Shown one piece after another: positions 8,355 to 16,734 of a DNA stretch of 64,000 nt. Origin of the DNA: Acidobacteria bacterium UBA2994 (GTDB lineage: Bacteria > Acidobacteriota > Vicinamibacteria > Vicinamibacterales > UBA8438); assembly GCA_002346545.1 (NCBI GenBank), contig DEAA01000053.1:1-64000 (forward strand), in the 5' to 3' direction. A program made the position numbers and the translations under genes. Numbering within the stretch: position 1 is the stretch's first letter; each line of letters opens with the position of its first letter. Under the pieces are notes generated by a model that was given only the letters and a program-made list of their open reading frames with translations, made no database searches and had not been told where the DNA came from.

Positions 8355-8748
8355 ATGCCCAAAGCCCTTCCGCTCTCCGCCTGGTTCGTCGTTCTTGGGC
8401 AATGCGTAACGCTCGTCGCGGCGCCCATCGCCGTGTGTTGTTTCGCCAAGCCCGGCGAGGTGGCAGAGCACGACTGCCCGCACGAGATGACGACCGGCGC
8501 CAGTGCACAGTGAAGCGCAGGCCAACGACGACCGATGGAGGGACTGTAACACTGACACCGAGCTCCTCTCCTGGCTGAAAGTGCCCGCGTCGACACCAGA
8601 AGCGATGCGGGTGGGACACACCTTGCTCGACAGCCAGCCAGCATTCGCCGTTCCGCTTCCCTCCCCCCCTCGATCTCGCGTACGCCCCGTCACCACCTCC
8701 TCCGCGCGCGTAGCTCCGTCCCATCTCAATTCGTTTCTCGGAAAGTAA
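8355..8748 (+). pseudogene. Small exported Cys/His-rich protein, probably frameshifted
   Basis: The first frame (8355-8513) codes for 52 residues: a signal peptide (LSAWFVVLGQCVTLVAAPIA), then a CC pair and HDCPHEM, then a stop. A second frame opens at 8503 and runs to 8748, continuing with a Cys and a long hydrophobic/proline-rich tail. Joined by a shift near 8505 they would give a protein of about 130 residues with signal peptide, CC, CPxH-like cluster and Pro-rich C-terminus. I recall this general form from small metal-binding proteins beside TonB receptors in related bacteria, but the exact family is not certain. It precedes a broken TonB receptor by about 90 bases. It may be a real mutation or a sequencing error; alternatively only the 52-residue peptide is made. 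Confidence 0.4.
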
Positions 8749-8836
8749 CGGTCTGCCGTGTGCGGTGTGCCACGTTGTGAGTCTCTGGCACCCGGTGGCT
8801 AGCCGGAGCTGGCACCTTATCCTGCCGAGATAAAGT

Positions 8837-11046
8837 ATGTATCGATCGTGGAAATTCGTTTTGTCGTCGTTGCTCTTTCTCTGGCTGTCCAGCGCCATCC
8901 CGGCGGTGGCTCAGACTGCGTCCTGGACCGGCACCATCACCGACGCCCAGGACCTCCCCTTGCCCGGCGTCTCTTTGGAGCTCCGTGACCTGGACGACGG
9001 CTTCGTCGCCGGCACCACGACCGACCGCGACGGACGCTACGAGTTGCTGATTCCGGAAGGTTCGTATCGCCTGAGCGCTAGCCTGCTCGGCTTCGACACC
9101 CACCGCGTCACGGTCACGATCGCCAGTGGTGGGGACACCCTCGACATCCAGCTCGAGGTCGGAACCTTTGCCCAGGAGGTCGTGGTCTCGGCCACCATGC
9201 TCGAGCTGGCCCGCGAGTACGTGGTGTCGGCGCGAGTGGCCGAGCAGCGCGCCGTACAGGACATCGCCCAGCAGCTACGGACGGCACCTGGCCTTTCGGC
9301 CGTACGTCGAGGCCCGATCAATCTTGAGCCAACCGTACGAGGCCTACAGGAAACTCAGGTGGCCATGTTCGTCGATGGCACCCGGACCTACTCGGCGGGA
9401 CCAGCCCGCATGGATTCCGAGATCAGCCACGTCAGTCCGCACACCATCCAGCAAGTCCGCGTAGTGAAGGGCCCCTACGCGCTCACCTGGGGTCCGGGCG
9501 CGATGAGTGCGGTTCGTGTCGACACATTCCGGCCCGAGTTCTCGAGCGGCGACTTCGTGGTCGGCGGCCGCTTCGGCGGGAACTATATTCAGAGTGGGGA
9601 AAACCGAGACGGTTTCGCCGGCCTCTGGGGGAGCAACGACAAGACCCGCTTTGCCCTCTACCACAACACCCGGATCGGCAACGACTACGAGGACGGCGAC
9701 GACAAGGTGATTCCGGGCGACTACAAGTCGTTCGATACGCGCTGGGCTTTCGGGTTCAAGCCAAATGCTGAGACTACGGTCGAGTATCTCGGCGGCCACC
9801 AGGAGCAGCGTGGCATTGATTACGCTGGCCGCATCCTCGACGCCTCGTTTTTCAAGACCTACTCCCACGCCGGAGAAGTCACGTGGCGCCCCCGGGACGG
9901 GTTCGTCGCCGAGATCTACGGCCAGGTCTACAGCAACCAGAAAGACCACCAGATGAACAACGACGAGAAGCCGACGGCCCGAGACATGCCTGGTCGCATG
10001 CCGCCGTTCGGCCTGCGGGTAGACTTCCCTACCTCGTCCGACGCCACGGGCGCGCGGTTCCACGTGCTGCTGGATCAGGGCGTGATCGACCGGATGCGCG
10101 GTTGACCAACATGGGCGGCTACGCCCAGGTCATCTACGACTGGGGCGGCGGTCAACTGGGAGCCACGGCTCGCATCGACGCGCTCGACGCCTCGGCCGGG
10201 ATGGTGTCGGACTTCTTCGCCACCAACACGACCGGTACGCTCGACCAGGCCGAGACGAACGTCAGCGCCGCCGTGAACCTGACGATCCCTGTAGGCGAGT
10301 CATTCGTCTTCACGACCGGCGGGGGACGTTCGGTGCGCAGCGCCACCGCCATCGAGCGCTATTCGGACCGGTTCCCGTCGACGAAGTTCCAGATCGCGGC
10401 CGAGTTCATGGGGAACCCGGCGCTCTCCCCGGAGGAGGCGCTCGAGATCAACTCGGGCGGTCTATTCCAGATAGGCCAGGCCACCGTCAACGCCGACTTC
10501 TTCTACCGACTGATCGACAACTACATCACCGTGACGCCGGAGGCCTTGCTAACCAAGCGGTTGCCGTTGAGCCCGAGCACGGTCTTCCGCTACATCAATG
10601 GCGGCCAAGCCCGGTTCAGCGGCTTCGAACTGACGGCGAACTCCGGAGTAGGTCCCCACGCCACGCTCAGCGGCGCCCTGAGCTACATACGGGCCGAGGA
10701 CACACTGCTGAACGAGCCGGTGTTCGGCGTCGCGCCGCTCGAACAGCGCTACACCATCCAGGGCCATACCCGAGACCAGCAGCGCTGGGTGGAACTGGCC
10801 GTGACCGTGGTTGCGGAGCAGGACCGGATTGCCGTGACGCGCCTCGAACAGGCCACCGACGGCTGGGCCCGGATCGATCTGCGCGCCGGTCTGGCCATAG
10901 CCCACGGGATGTCGGCGCTGATCGGGGTGGAGAACCTGACCGACGCAACCTACGCCACGCACCTGAACGTGCTAAACCCGTTCACCCTGCAGCGCATCAA
11001 CGAGATCGGCCGCAGTTACTACGCCGGTTGGGAGTGGGGGTTCTAG
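8837..11046 (+). pseudogene. TonB-dependent receptor (OprC/metal-receptor-like), frameshifted with apparent internal deletion
   Basis: Frame one (8837-10105) gives 422 residues: a signal peptide ending AIPAVAQ, a carboxypeptidase-regulatory-like domain (residues about 25-110) and a plug domain with RTAPGLSAVRRG and HVSPHTIQQVRVVKGPYALTWGPGAMSAV, then the first barrel strands. It stops in GVIDRMRG. Coding resumes in another frame at PDARLTNMGGYAQVIYDW and runs to 11046, ending with the aromatic C-terminus YYAGWEWGF typical of outer-membrane barrels. The junction near 10085-10100 also seems to lack about 30-40 residues that normally separate these strands. The plug motif RGPYALTWG-type and the GRMPPFGLRVDFPT segment resemble copper-receptor-like TonB proteins; the metal assignment is inference. 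Non-functional if the shift is real. Confidence 0.75.
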
Positions 11047-11468
11047 GACCTGAGCTCGGGTAGCTCTTCGCCTTCAGGCACGAAGCGGATGGCGACACCG
11101 TTGTTGCAGTACCGCTTTCCCGTGGGCTCTGGACCATCCGGAAAGACGTGGCCTTGGTGTCCGCCGCAGCGGGCACAGTGATACTCGGTGCGTGGCAGAA
11201 TCAGCGCGAAGTCCCGTTTAAAGCCAAGGCGTCCGTCGATAGCATCGAAGAAGCTTGGCCAGCCGGTACCGCTCTCATACTTCAAGGCCGACTCGAAAAG
11301 TGGGAGATGACAGGCGGCGCACACAAAGGTCCCGGTTCGCTTCTCCTGATTCAGGCCGCTCGATCCGGGCGGCTCGGTGGCCTCCGTGAACAGGACCGCG
11401 TAGGCGTCGTCCGACACCACTCCACGCCATTCGTCGACGGGTTTCTCCAGCCGTTCGATCTTGCTCAC
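11043..11468 (-). CDS. msrB: Peptide-methionine (R)-S-oxide reductase
   Basis: A 141-residue methionine sulfoxide reductase B, which reduces the R-form of methionine sulfoxide in proteins. Zinc-binding CxxC pairs are CAAC (about residue 51) and CARC (about residue 97). The fold markers GTGWPSFFDAI, EYHCARCGGHQGHVFPDGPEPTGKRYCNNG are present; the catalytic Cys is in RYCNNG near residue 120. The GTG start at 11468 is preceded by GGAGG at good spacing and gives the usual family length. Longer in-frame sequence upstream has no similarity. It overlaps the end of the convergent TonB receptor pseudogene by 4 bases. No signal peptide, so probably cytoplasmic. Confidence 0.92.
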   Translation of the reverse strand: MSKIERLEKPVDEWRGVVSDDAYAVLFTEATEPPGSSGLNQEKRTGTFVCAACHLPLFESALKYESGTGWPSFFDAIDGRLGFKRDFALILPRTEYHCARCGGHQGHVFPDGPEPTGKRYCNNGVAIRFVPEGEELPELRS

Positions 11469-11824
11469 CCTGCACCTCCGCCCCCGTCGCCAGCCCGACC
11501 CGGGACCGCAACGATGAGCATCCGCTGAGGATACCACCGCGCTTCGGTCGTTTCGGGAAGTCGCTACCCAAGGGACCAGTCCGGCGGCGTCGTGACAGCA
11601 CTCGATGCGCAAACCGCAACCAGGTGGGAGCACCGCGACTCTCCAACCGGCGTGTCGCGCGGTCGCGATCTCAGCTACGATGGACTGGTAGCGGCGCTCT
11701 ATATCCAACCAACGTCGCCGGGAACCTTGCTTCGACCAGCCCGGCGGACGTTCCAGAAGGAGTGCCTCCCACACCCTGGCGAATTGTGGCGACCAGGGAC
11801 TCGAAGGCTGGATAGGCGATTCGG
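11469..11824. other. Intergenic region without recognised features
   Basis: About 356 bases between the divergent msrB and TlpA-like genes. No ORF with family resemblance, strong hairpin or convincing promoter pair was found. It presumably contains promoters for both genes. Confidence 0.5.
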
Positions 11825-12541
11825 ATGGCAACCGTCGAACCGAACGAGCGGCCGGACGTGGATGTGAGCGCGGACGTCCGACAGGACAAACCGCCGCGGC
11901 GGACTCCGTCGGTCGGCGCCTGGATGGTGCTGGGCGCGGCCGTGCTCTGGGCCGGCGTGATGCTGGTCACGGTAGGGCCGTTGGCCTCCCGGCCGAGCTC
12001 CGACGCGACCCTCTCGCTGGCTGAGGGCCCCGCGAACGACCGGTTCGCGCCAGCCGTCCCACCCCCGGTCGCATCAGAGCGTGCGGAACCGGTCCGGGCC
12101 GGGCTGCTTGCCGTCGCCGACCGCAGCCCGGCCCCTGACTTCTCGCTACCCGATGCCGAAGGCGGCACCGCCACCATGGCGGACTACGAGAACCGTGTCC
12201 TACTGCTGAACTTCTGGGCCACCTGGTGTCAGCCGTGCAAGGCCGAAATGCCCTGGTTCGTAGCCTTCGAAGACGTCTTTTCCTCCGAGGGCTTCGCGGT
12301 TCTGGGAGTGTCGATCGACCAACCGGGGTGGGACATCGTGAGGCCCTTCCTCGAGGAACGACCGGTCAACTACCGCATCGCGCTCGCCGATACCGCGGAG
12401 CGCGGAGCCCCCTTCGGCCCAATGACCATCCTGCCCACCACCTGGCTCATTGACCGCGAAGGCCGCATCGCCTCCGAACATATTGGCTTGGTAGACCGCG
12501 AGCTCCTGGAAAAGGAGATCCGACAGCTCCTCGCCGAATAG
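11825..12541 (+). CDS. Membrane-anchored TlpA/ResA-type thiol-disulfide oxidoreductase
   Basis: A 238-residue protein with a cytoplasmic Pro/Arg-rich N-terminus, one membrane segment at about residues 32-52 (VGAWMVLGAAVLWAGVMLVTVG), a linker, and a thioredoxin-like domain from about residue 100. The redox motif is WATWCQPCKAEMP (WCxxC). The cis-Pro is in ILPTTWLIDREGRI. These features fit TlpA/ResA proteins, which keep cysteines of apo-cytochromes c or copper sites reduced outside the membrane. The window has several c-type haem proteins that could be clients, but no cytochrome c maturation genes lie next to it. Followed 29 bases later by the dihydroorotase. Confidence 0.85.
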   Translation: MATVEPNERPDVDVSADVRQDKPPRRTPSVGAWMVLGAAVLWAGVMLVTVGPLASRPSSDATLSLAEGPANDRFAPAVPPPVASERAEPVRAGLLAVADRSPAPDFSLPDAEGGTATMADYENRVLLLNFWATWCQPCKAEMPWFVAFEDVFSSEGFAVLGVSIDQPGWDIVRPFLEERPVNYRIALADTAERGAPFGPMTILPTTWLIDREGRIASEHIGLVDRELLEKEIRQLLAE

Positions 12542-12570
12542 CGAGCGACAACTTCTGAGAAGAGAGGCTC

Positions 12571-13893
12571 GTGACCTATCAGATCGTGCACGCCCGGATC
12601 GTCAACGAAGGGACGACCCACGAGGGGAGCCTCTCGGTCGAAAACGGAAGAATCGTCGGTATCGACACGGCACCACCTGCCGACGCTGAGGTCATCGACG
12701 CCGAGGGCGCCTACCTCCTCCCGGGCCTGATCGACGACCAGGTCCACTTTCGCGAACCAGGGTTCGAGCACAAAGCCACCATCGAGACCGAATCTCGGGC
12801 AGCCGTCGCGGGTGGTATCACCAGCTACATGGAGATGCCCAACACGAACCCGCAGACGGTAACGGCCGAGGCGATGGTCGACAAACACGCGCGGGCCGCG
12901 GCCCGCTCGATGGCCAACTACAGTTTCTTCTTCGGCGCGAGCAACGACAATCTCGAGGAGGTCAAACGTGTCGACCCCGCCCTCGCCTGCGGGGTCAAGG
13001 TCTTCATGGGATCGAGCACCGGCAACATGCTGGTCGACGACGAAACGGTCCTCGACGGCATCTTCTCGTCAACACCGCTCGTCATCGCCACCCACTGCGA
13101 GCACACGCCGACCGTTAAGGCAAACGAAGCGGCTGCTCGGGAACGGTTTAGCGACACCATCCCGTTCAGCGAGCACCCCGTCATCAGATCGGTCGAGGCG
13201 TGTTATCGCTCGTCGAGTCTCGCCGTCGAGCTGGCCCACCGTCATGGCGCGCGACTGCACGTGCTCCACATCACGACGGCCCGCGAGCTGGAGCTGTTCA
13301 CTCCTGGCCCGGTGGCTGACAAGCGGATCACGGCCGAGGCCTGTGTGCACCACCTCTTCTTCGACGACACCGCCTATCCGACGCACGGGTCACACGTGGT
13401 GTGCAATCCGGCGATCAAGACCGCTGCGGACCGCGCCGCGCTATGGAAGGCTGTCGGTGACGACCGGATCGACGTCATTGCCTCCGACCACGCGCCGCAC
13501 ACACTCAAGGAGAAAGCCGGCCCGTACGGTTCGGCTCCGGCTGGCCTCCCAATGGTGCAGCATTCGCTACTCACGCTCTTCGAGCATGTGGCACTGGGAC
13601 GGTTCACCGTTGAACAGGTGGTGCAGAAGACTGCACATGCCCCAGCAACACTGTTCGGGATTCGTGACCGCGGCTATCTGCGACCCGGATACTGGGCCGA
13701 TCTGGTGCTCCTCGATCCGCACTCGCCCACCCCGGCTGACGCTCCGCTCCACGCCAAATGCGGCTGGTCGCCGTTTGCCGGCATAACCTTCAACTCCCGG
13801 GTCAGGATGACCTGGGTCAATGGGGAGCTGCGGTATCAGGACGGTCGGTTCCTCCCGGGCTCGGGAGGCCGTCGCCTGGAGTTCGACCGATGA
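12571..13893 (+). CDS. pyrC: Dihydroorotase
   Basis: A 440-residue amidohydrolase that cyclises carbamoyl-aspartate to dihydroorotate in pyrimidine synthesis. Metal ligands are visible as HFREPGFEHK (about residue 60), GVKVFMGSSTG (probable carboxylated Lys, about residue 143), ATHCEHT, LHVLHITT and the Asp of VIASDHAPH near residue 310. This is the longer dihydroorotase form also seen in Bacteroidota. The start is GTG at 12571 with AGAGAGG upstream. Allantoinase and hydantoinase are relatives, but the HFREPG motif and overall pattern favour dihydroorotase. Its stop overlaps the next start (ATGA). Confidence 0.88.
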   Translation: MTYQIVHARIVNEGTTHEGSLSVENGRIVGIDTAPPADAEVIDAEGAYLLPGLIDDQVHFREPGFEHKATIETESRAAVAGGITSYMEMPNTNPQTVTAEAMVDKHARAAARSMANYSFFFGASNDNLEEVKRVDPALACGVKVFMGSSTGNMLVDDETVLDGIFSSTPLVIATHCEHTPTVKANEAAARERFSDTIPFSEHPVIRSVEACYRSSSLAVELAHRHGARLHVLHITTARELELFTPGPVADKRITAEACVHHLFFDDTAYPTHGSHVVCNPAIKTAADRAALWKAVGDDRIDVIASDHAPHTLKEKAGPYGSAPAGLPMVQHSLLTLFEHVALGRFTVEQVVQKTAHAPATLFGIRDRGYLRPGYWADLVLLDPHSPTPADAPLHAKCGWSPFAGITFNSRVRMTWVNGELRYQDGRFLPGSGGRRLEFDR

Positions 13894-14945
13894 CACTGAA
13901 GAAAATTTCAATCGCCGGCACCGGACTTCTGATGGCGCTGGCCGGTGCCGCGTACGTCTATCGGGCCGACATCGGTCTTGTAGTAATGGCGGTATTGATC
14001 GCCCCGGGTCACGGATTCGACGACGTCCCGCCCCCTCAAGCGCCGGATTATGCCAACCCTAACCACTGGGCCGCACTGCCGGATCGGCAGGACCTGGCCG
14101 ACGCGGTCCCGCCCGGCGGCACCGACCAGCAGGCCGACGCCCGGGTCGATGTCTTTTTCCTACACCCCACCACCTACGTCACCTCGGACGGCTGGAACCA
14201 GCCGCTTGAGGACGACGCCACCAACCAGTCCACCGACGAGGCGGTCATGCGTGGACAGGCGAGCGCCTTCAACGCCTGCTGTCGGGTGTTCGCTCCTCGG
14301 TATCGCCAGGCGACTCTCGCCGCCTTCTTCGACCAGAACGGGCACGGCCCCCGCGCCCTCGACCTGGCCTATCAGGACGTGGTCGCCGCGTTCCGTTATT
14401 TCATTGACGAGTTGAACGAGGGACGTCCGTTCATCCTGGCGGGCCATAGCCAAGGGTCTCGCCACGCGGACCTCCTACTGGCCGAGCAGATCGTCGGAAC
14501 CCCTGTGGCGAACCGACTTGTCGCCGCCTACCCGGTCGGCTTCGAGATCGACGGAAGCAACGGCCTTCCGGTCTGCACCGCACCCACCCAGACCGGCTGC
14601 CAGGTCACCTGGAACACCGTGGGGCCACGGGCGGGGGCGCTCTTTGCGTCCCCAGCCAACATCTGTGTCAATCCGCTGACCTGGGCGGCCGACGGCGCAG
14701 CCGCGCCGCACGACCTTAACCTGGGCGCCGTCAACTTTGACGGCGACGCGAGCTACGAGCAGGGCGCCGCTGACGCCCAGTGCGTCGATGATGGACGGCT
14801 GCTGGTCTCCGATATCCGCTCGAACCGCTACACGCAGCGGCCGCTCGGCCGCGACAACTACCACATCTACGACTACGCGCTGTTCTACGTGAACGTCCGG
14901 CAGAACGCGCAGGCACGGGTCGAGGCCTTCCTCGCCGCTCGCTAA
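13890..14945 (+). CDS. DUF3089 alpha/beta-hydrolase-like protein
   Basis: A 351-residue protein with an N-terminal membrane anchor or signal segment (residues about 6-40), then a DUF3089 domain. Key pieces are DVFFLHPTTYV near residue 90, a Cys-rich SAFNACCRVFAPRYRQATLAAF, a nucleophile elbow AGHSQGSRHADLLL near residue 185, and NYHIYDYALFYVNVRQNA at the end with the likely catalytic His. The arrangement suggests a serine hydrolase at the cell envelope; the substrate is unknown. The start overlaps the pyrC stop by 4 bases (ATGA), so translation may be coupled, although no functional link is evident. Confidence 0.82.
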   Translation: MTLKKISIAGTGLLMALAGAAYVYRADIGLVVMAVLIAPGHGFDDVPPPQAPDYANPNHWAALPDRQDLADAVPPGGTDQQADARVDVFFLHPTTYVTSDGWNQPLEDDATNQSTDEAVMRGQASAFNACCRVFAPRYRQATLAAFFDQNGHGPRALDLAYQDVVAAFRYFIDELNEGRPFILAGHSQGSRHADLLLAEQIVGTPVANRLVAAYPVGFEIDGSNGLPVCTAPTQTGCQVTWNTVGPRAGALFASPANICVNPLTWAADGAAAPHDLNLGAVNFDGDASYEQGAADAQCVDDGRLLVSDIRSNRYTQRPLGRDNYHIYDYALFYVNVRQNAQARVEAFLAAR

Positions 14946-15089
14946 CCCCCAAGAAAGACAAGAGACGGCGCGGTTCGGCCAGCTTGGCGCAAGACGCACG
15001 GCCGGAGAAACCGCGAGCGCCAGAAAGGAAAGAAACGGCGCGGCAAGGTGGACGACCTCGCCGCGCCCGGAGTGTAGTGGACGGAGTCT

Positions 15090-15581
15090 CTAGATCCCGG
15101 ATTCCATGCGAACGGTGATGGTCTCGCACAGCCCCTCGATCGTGCGATGCTCATCGTCGCCGATCTGCACGCTGAAGGTGTACTCCCCGTCCTCGAGGGT
15201 CATCTCCATGCCGTCAGAGCCGTCCCCGAAGTGAACCCAAGGATCGGCAGCCGGAATGATCTCGCCAGCCGGCAGGCACTCGGTGTTGACACCTAGGTGG
15301 TAGTGCCCCATGCCTCCGCGAGGATTGCTCGGATCATCAGGCACCGGGCTAATCGCGAAGTTCTCGCTACCGAACGTGAACCCCAGAGGCAGTTCGGTTG
15401 GGTGGTCCGTCTCGTTCCGCGGCGCCACGAAGAACACTCGCGGGGTCCCGGTCGGCTCTTCGGCCGCGGCAGGCTCGGCATCGGCTCCACCGGCAGGCTC
15501 GGCGTCGCCGCCTCCTCCGCACGCCATCGCACTAATAGTCAACAGCGCAACCAGAGCCGTTATCCCGTTCCGTTTCAACAT
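15090..15581 (-). CDS. DUF4399-domain lipoprotein
   Basis: A 163-residue lipoprotein. The signal peptide ends in the lipobox TISAMAC (Cys at about residue 21) and is followed by a Gly/Glu/Ala-rich linker. The DUF4399 domain begins at RVFFVAPRNETDHPTELPL and continues with GHYHLGVNT, WVHFGDGSDGMEMTLEDGEYTF. The conserved His residues (GHYHL, WVHFG) suggest a metal or ligand site, but family function is unknown. The ATG at 15581 is used since it starts the signal peptide; an in-frame start at 15695 would add residues with no signal character. Confidence 0.85.
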   Translation of the reverse strand: MLKRNGITALVALLTISAMACGGGGDAEPAGGADAEPAAAEEPTGTPRVFFVAPRNETDHPTELPLGFTFGSENFAISPVPDDPSNPRGGMGHYHLGVNTECLPAGEIIPAADPWVHFGDGSDGMEMTLEDGEYTFSVQIGDDEHRTIEGLCETITVRMESGI

Positions 15582-15707
15582 CGATCCTTCTTCGAACACG
15601 TAGCCTCTCCTTCCGCTCAACTCGGTCACTAGATCAAACTCAACAGTAATCTTGCAACATTCGTCCAGGTCTGTCGACGCCAATGCCAGGCTCACCCCAA
15701 TGCTGGA

Positions 15708-16160
15708 CTAGGTCGGCCGATAGGCCAGCACCAGACCGGCACCCGCCGCCGCCATCACGATGCCGATAAAGAAGATGGGCGAGGGGCTGTTCTGCGGGGG
15801 ATTGTAGAGCATAGCTACGAACACGCTCACGACCGGGGCCCCAGCGAAGACCAGGGGCGGAACCACGTTGGGCTGGCCGCCGTTAATGAGGGCGAAGACG
15901 ATGCCAAGTGCCCCCAACGCGCCTAGCACCCCCGCACCAAAGGTAAAGGCCATCCCGGTCGACGAGAACAGGTCCCAGCTGCCCGCCCGCGCGATAATCG
16001 TGCCCGGAATCAAGATGGCCACCAACAGATAGGCCAGCCCGACCATCAGGAAGGCGTGCACACCGCTGCCTCCCAGCCCGACCTGCCCTTTGTGCAAGGT
16101 CGGGATATAGGTGCCCCAGCTAAACACAGTCAGCAAGACAAACGGCAACCAGCTACGCAT
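15708..16160 (-). CDS. Half-size EamA/DMT-like membrane protein
   Basis: A 150-residue integral membrane protein with about five hydrophobic segments, including LPFVLLTVFSWGTYIPTL, FLMVGLAYLLVAILIPG, FTFGAGVLGALGALGIVFAL, PLVFAGAPVVSVFVAML and FIGIVMAAAGAGLVLAY. This matches one EamA-type repeat, whereas typical drug/metabolite transporters have two. It might work as a dimer, as other half-size transporters do. AAAGGAG at good spacing before ATG 16160 fixes the start. Divergent from the hemerythrin-like gene. Substrate unknown. Confidence 0.75.
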   Translation of the reverse strand: MRSWLPFVLLTVFSWGTYIPTLHKGQVGLGGSGVHAFLMVGLAYLLVAILIPGTIIARAGSWDLFSSTGMAFTFGAGVLGALGALGIVFALINGGQPNVVPPLVFAGAPVVSVFVAMLYNPPQNSPSPIFFIGIVMAAAGAGLVLAYRPT

Positions 16161-16239
16161 CGAGTTCTCCTTTGGCGGCGAGACCACCCGTCGGCGGCGA
16201 CGAGCGGGAACGGCAAACGCCGTATTGTATCGTAGGCAC

Positions 16240-16731
16240 GTGCGCCGGCATCGAAGCCTCGTCCCGCTCTCGCACGAGCATCACGACATACTCGTGGTCG
16301 CCCAGGGACTGATTCGCGGCCGGTCCCCGGCCCCTCACTCCGACTGGCCACCGGTGCGTCGGGGCCAAGTCGGCCGCGTGCTCGACTTCTTCGACCAAGT
16401 GCTTGCACCCCATTTCGATTTCGAAGAACAGGTGCTATTCCCACTCGCCGAACGTGAGCTGCTCCGAGCCGCTCCCCTGCTGGCGGCACTCGTCCGCGAA
16501 CACGACGAAGTTCGCTCGCACCTCGCCACGCTCCGCGCCAACCCGACCCACGACCTCGACCTCCGTCTTCCCGCGCTAGGCCGCCTCCTTGAAAGCCACG
16601 TCCGTCAAGAGGAGCGGGTGCTGTTCGAGAGCCTGCAACGGGAGCTCTCGGAGGACATCCTGAACAGCATCGGCAGCGAGCTACGGGCACGTCCAACGTC
16701 TGGACCGTCCTGCCAGCCGAGACAGCCCTAG
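16240..16731 (+). CDS. Hemerythrin-like HHE-domain protein
   Basis: A 163-residue soluble all-alpha protein with a hemerythrin HHE cation-binding pattern: PLSHEHHDILV (residues about 9-19), HFDFEEQVLFPL (about 60), LVREHDEVRSHLATL (about 88) and LLESHVRQEERVLFESL (about 120). The repeated H and E ligands suit a di-iron centre that binds O2, NO or iron. The start is uncertain; GTG at 16240 is preferred since it directly precedes the domain and leaves an 80-base divergent promoter region. Its stop is three bases from the convergent M1 peptidase stop. Confidence 0.8.
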   Translation: MRRHRSLVPLSHEHHDILVVAQGLIRGRSPAPHSDWPPVRRGQVGRVLDFFDQVLAPHFDFEEQVLFPLAERELLRAAPLLAALVREHDEVRSHLATLRANPTHDLDLRLPALGRLLESHVRQEERVLFESLQRELSEDILNSIGSELRARPTSGPSCQPRQP

Positions 16732-16734
16732 CGT

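Noticed and set aside
14946..15089. Imperfect repeated AAGA-rich segments (near 14952 and 15026)
   Set aside because: The similarity is short and interrupted, with no further copies, so I do not call it a repeat element.
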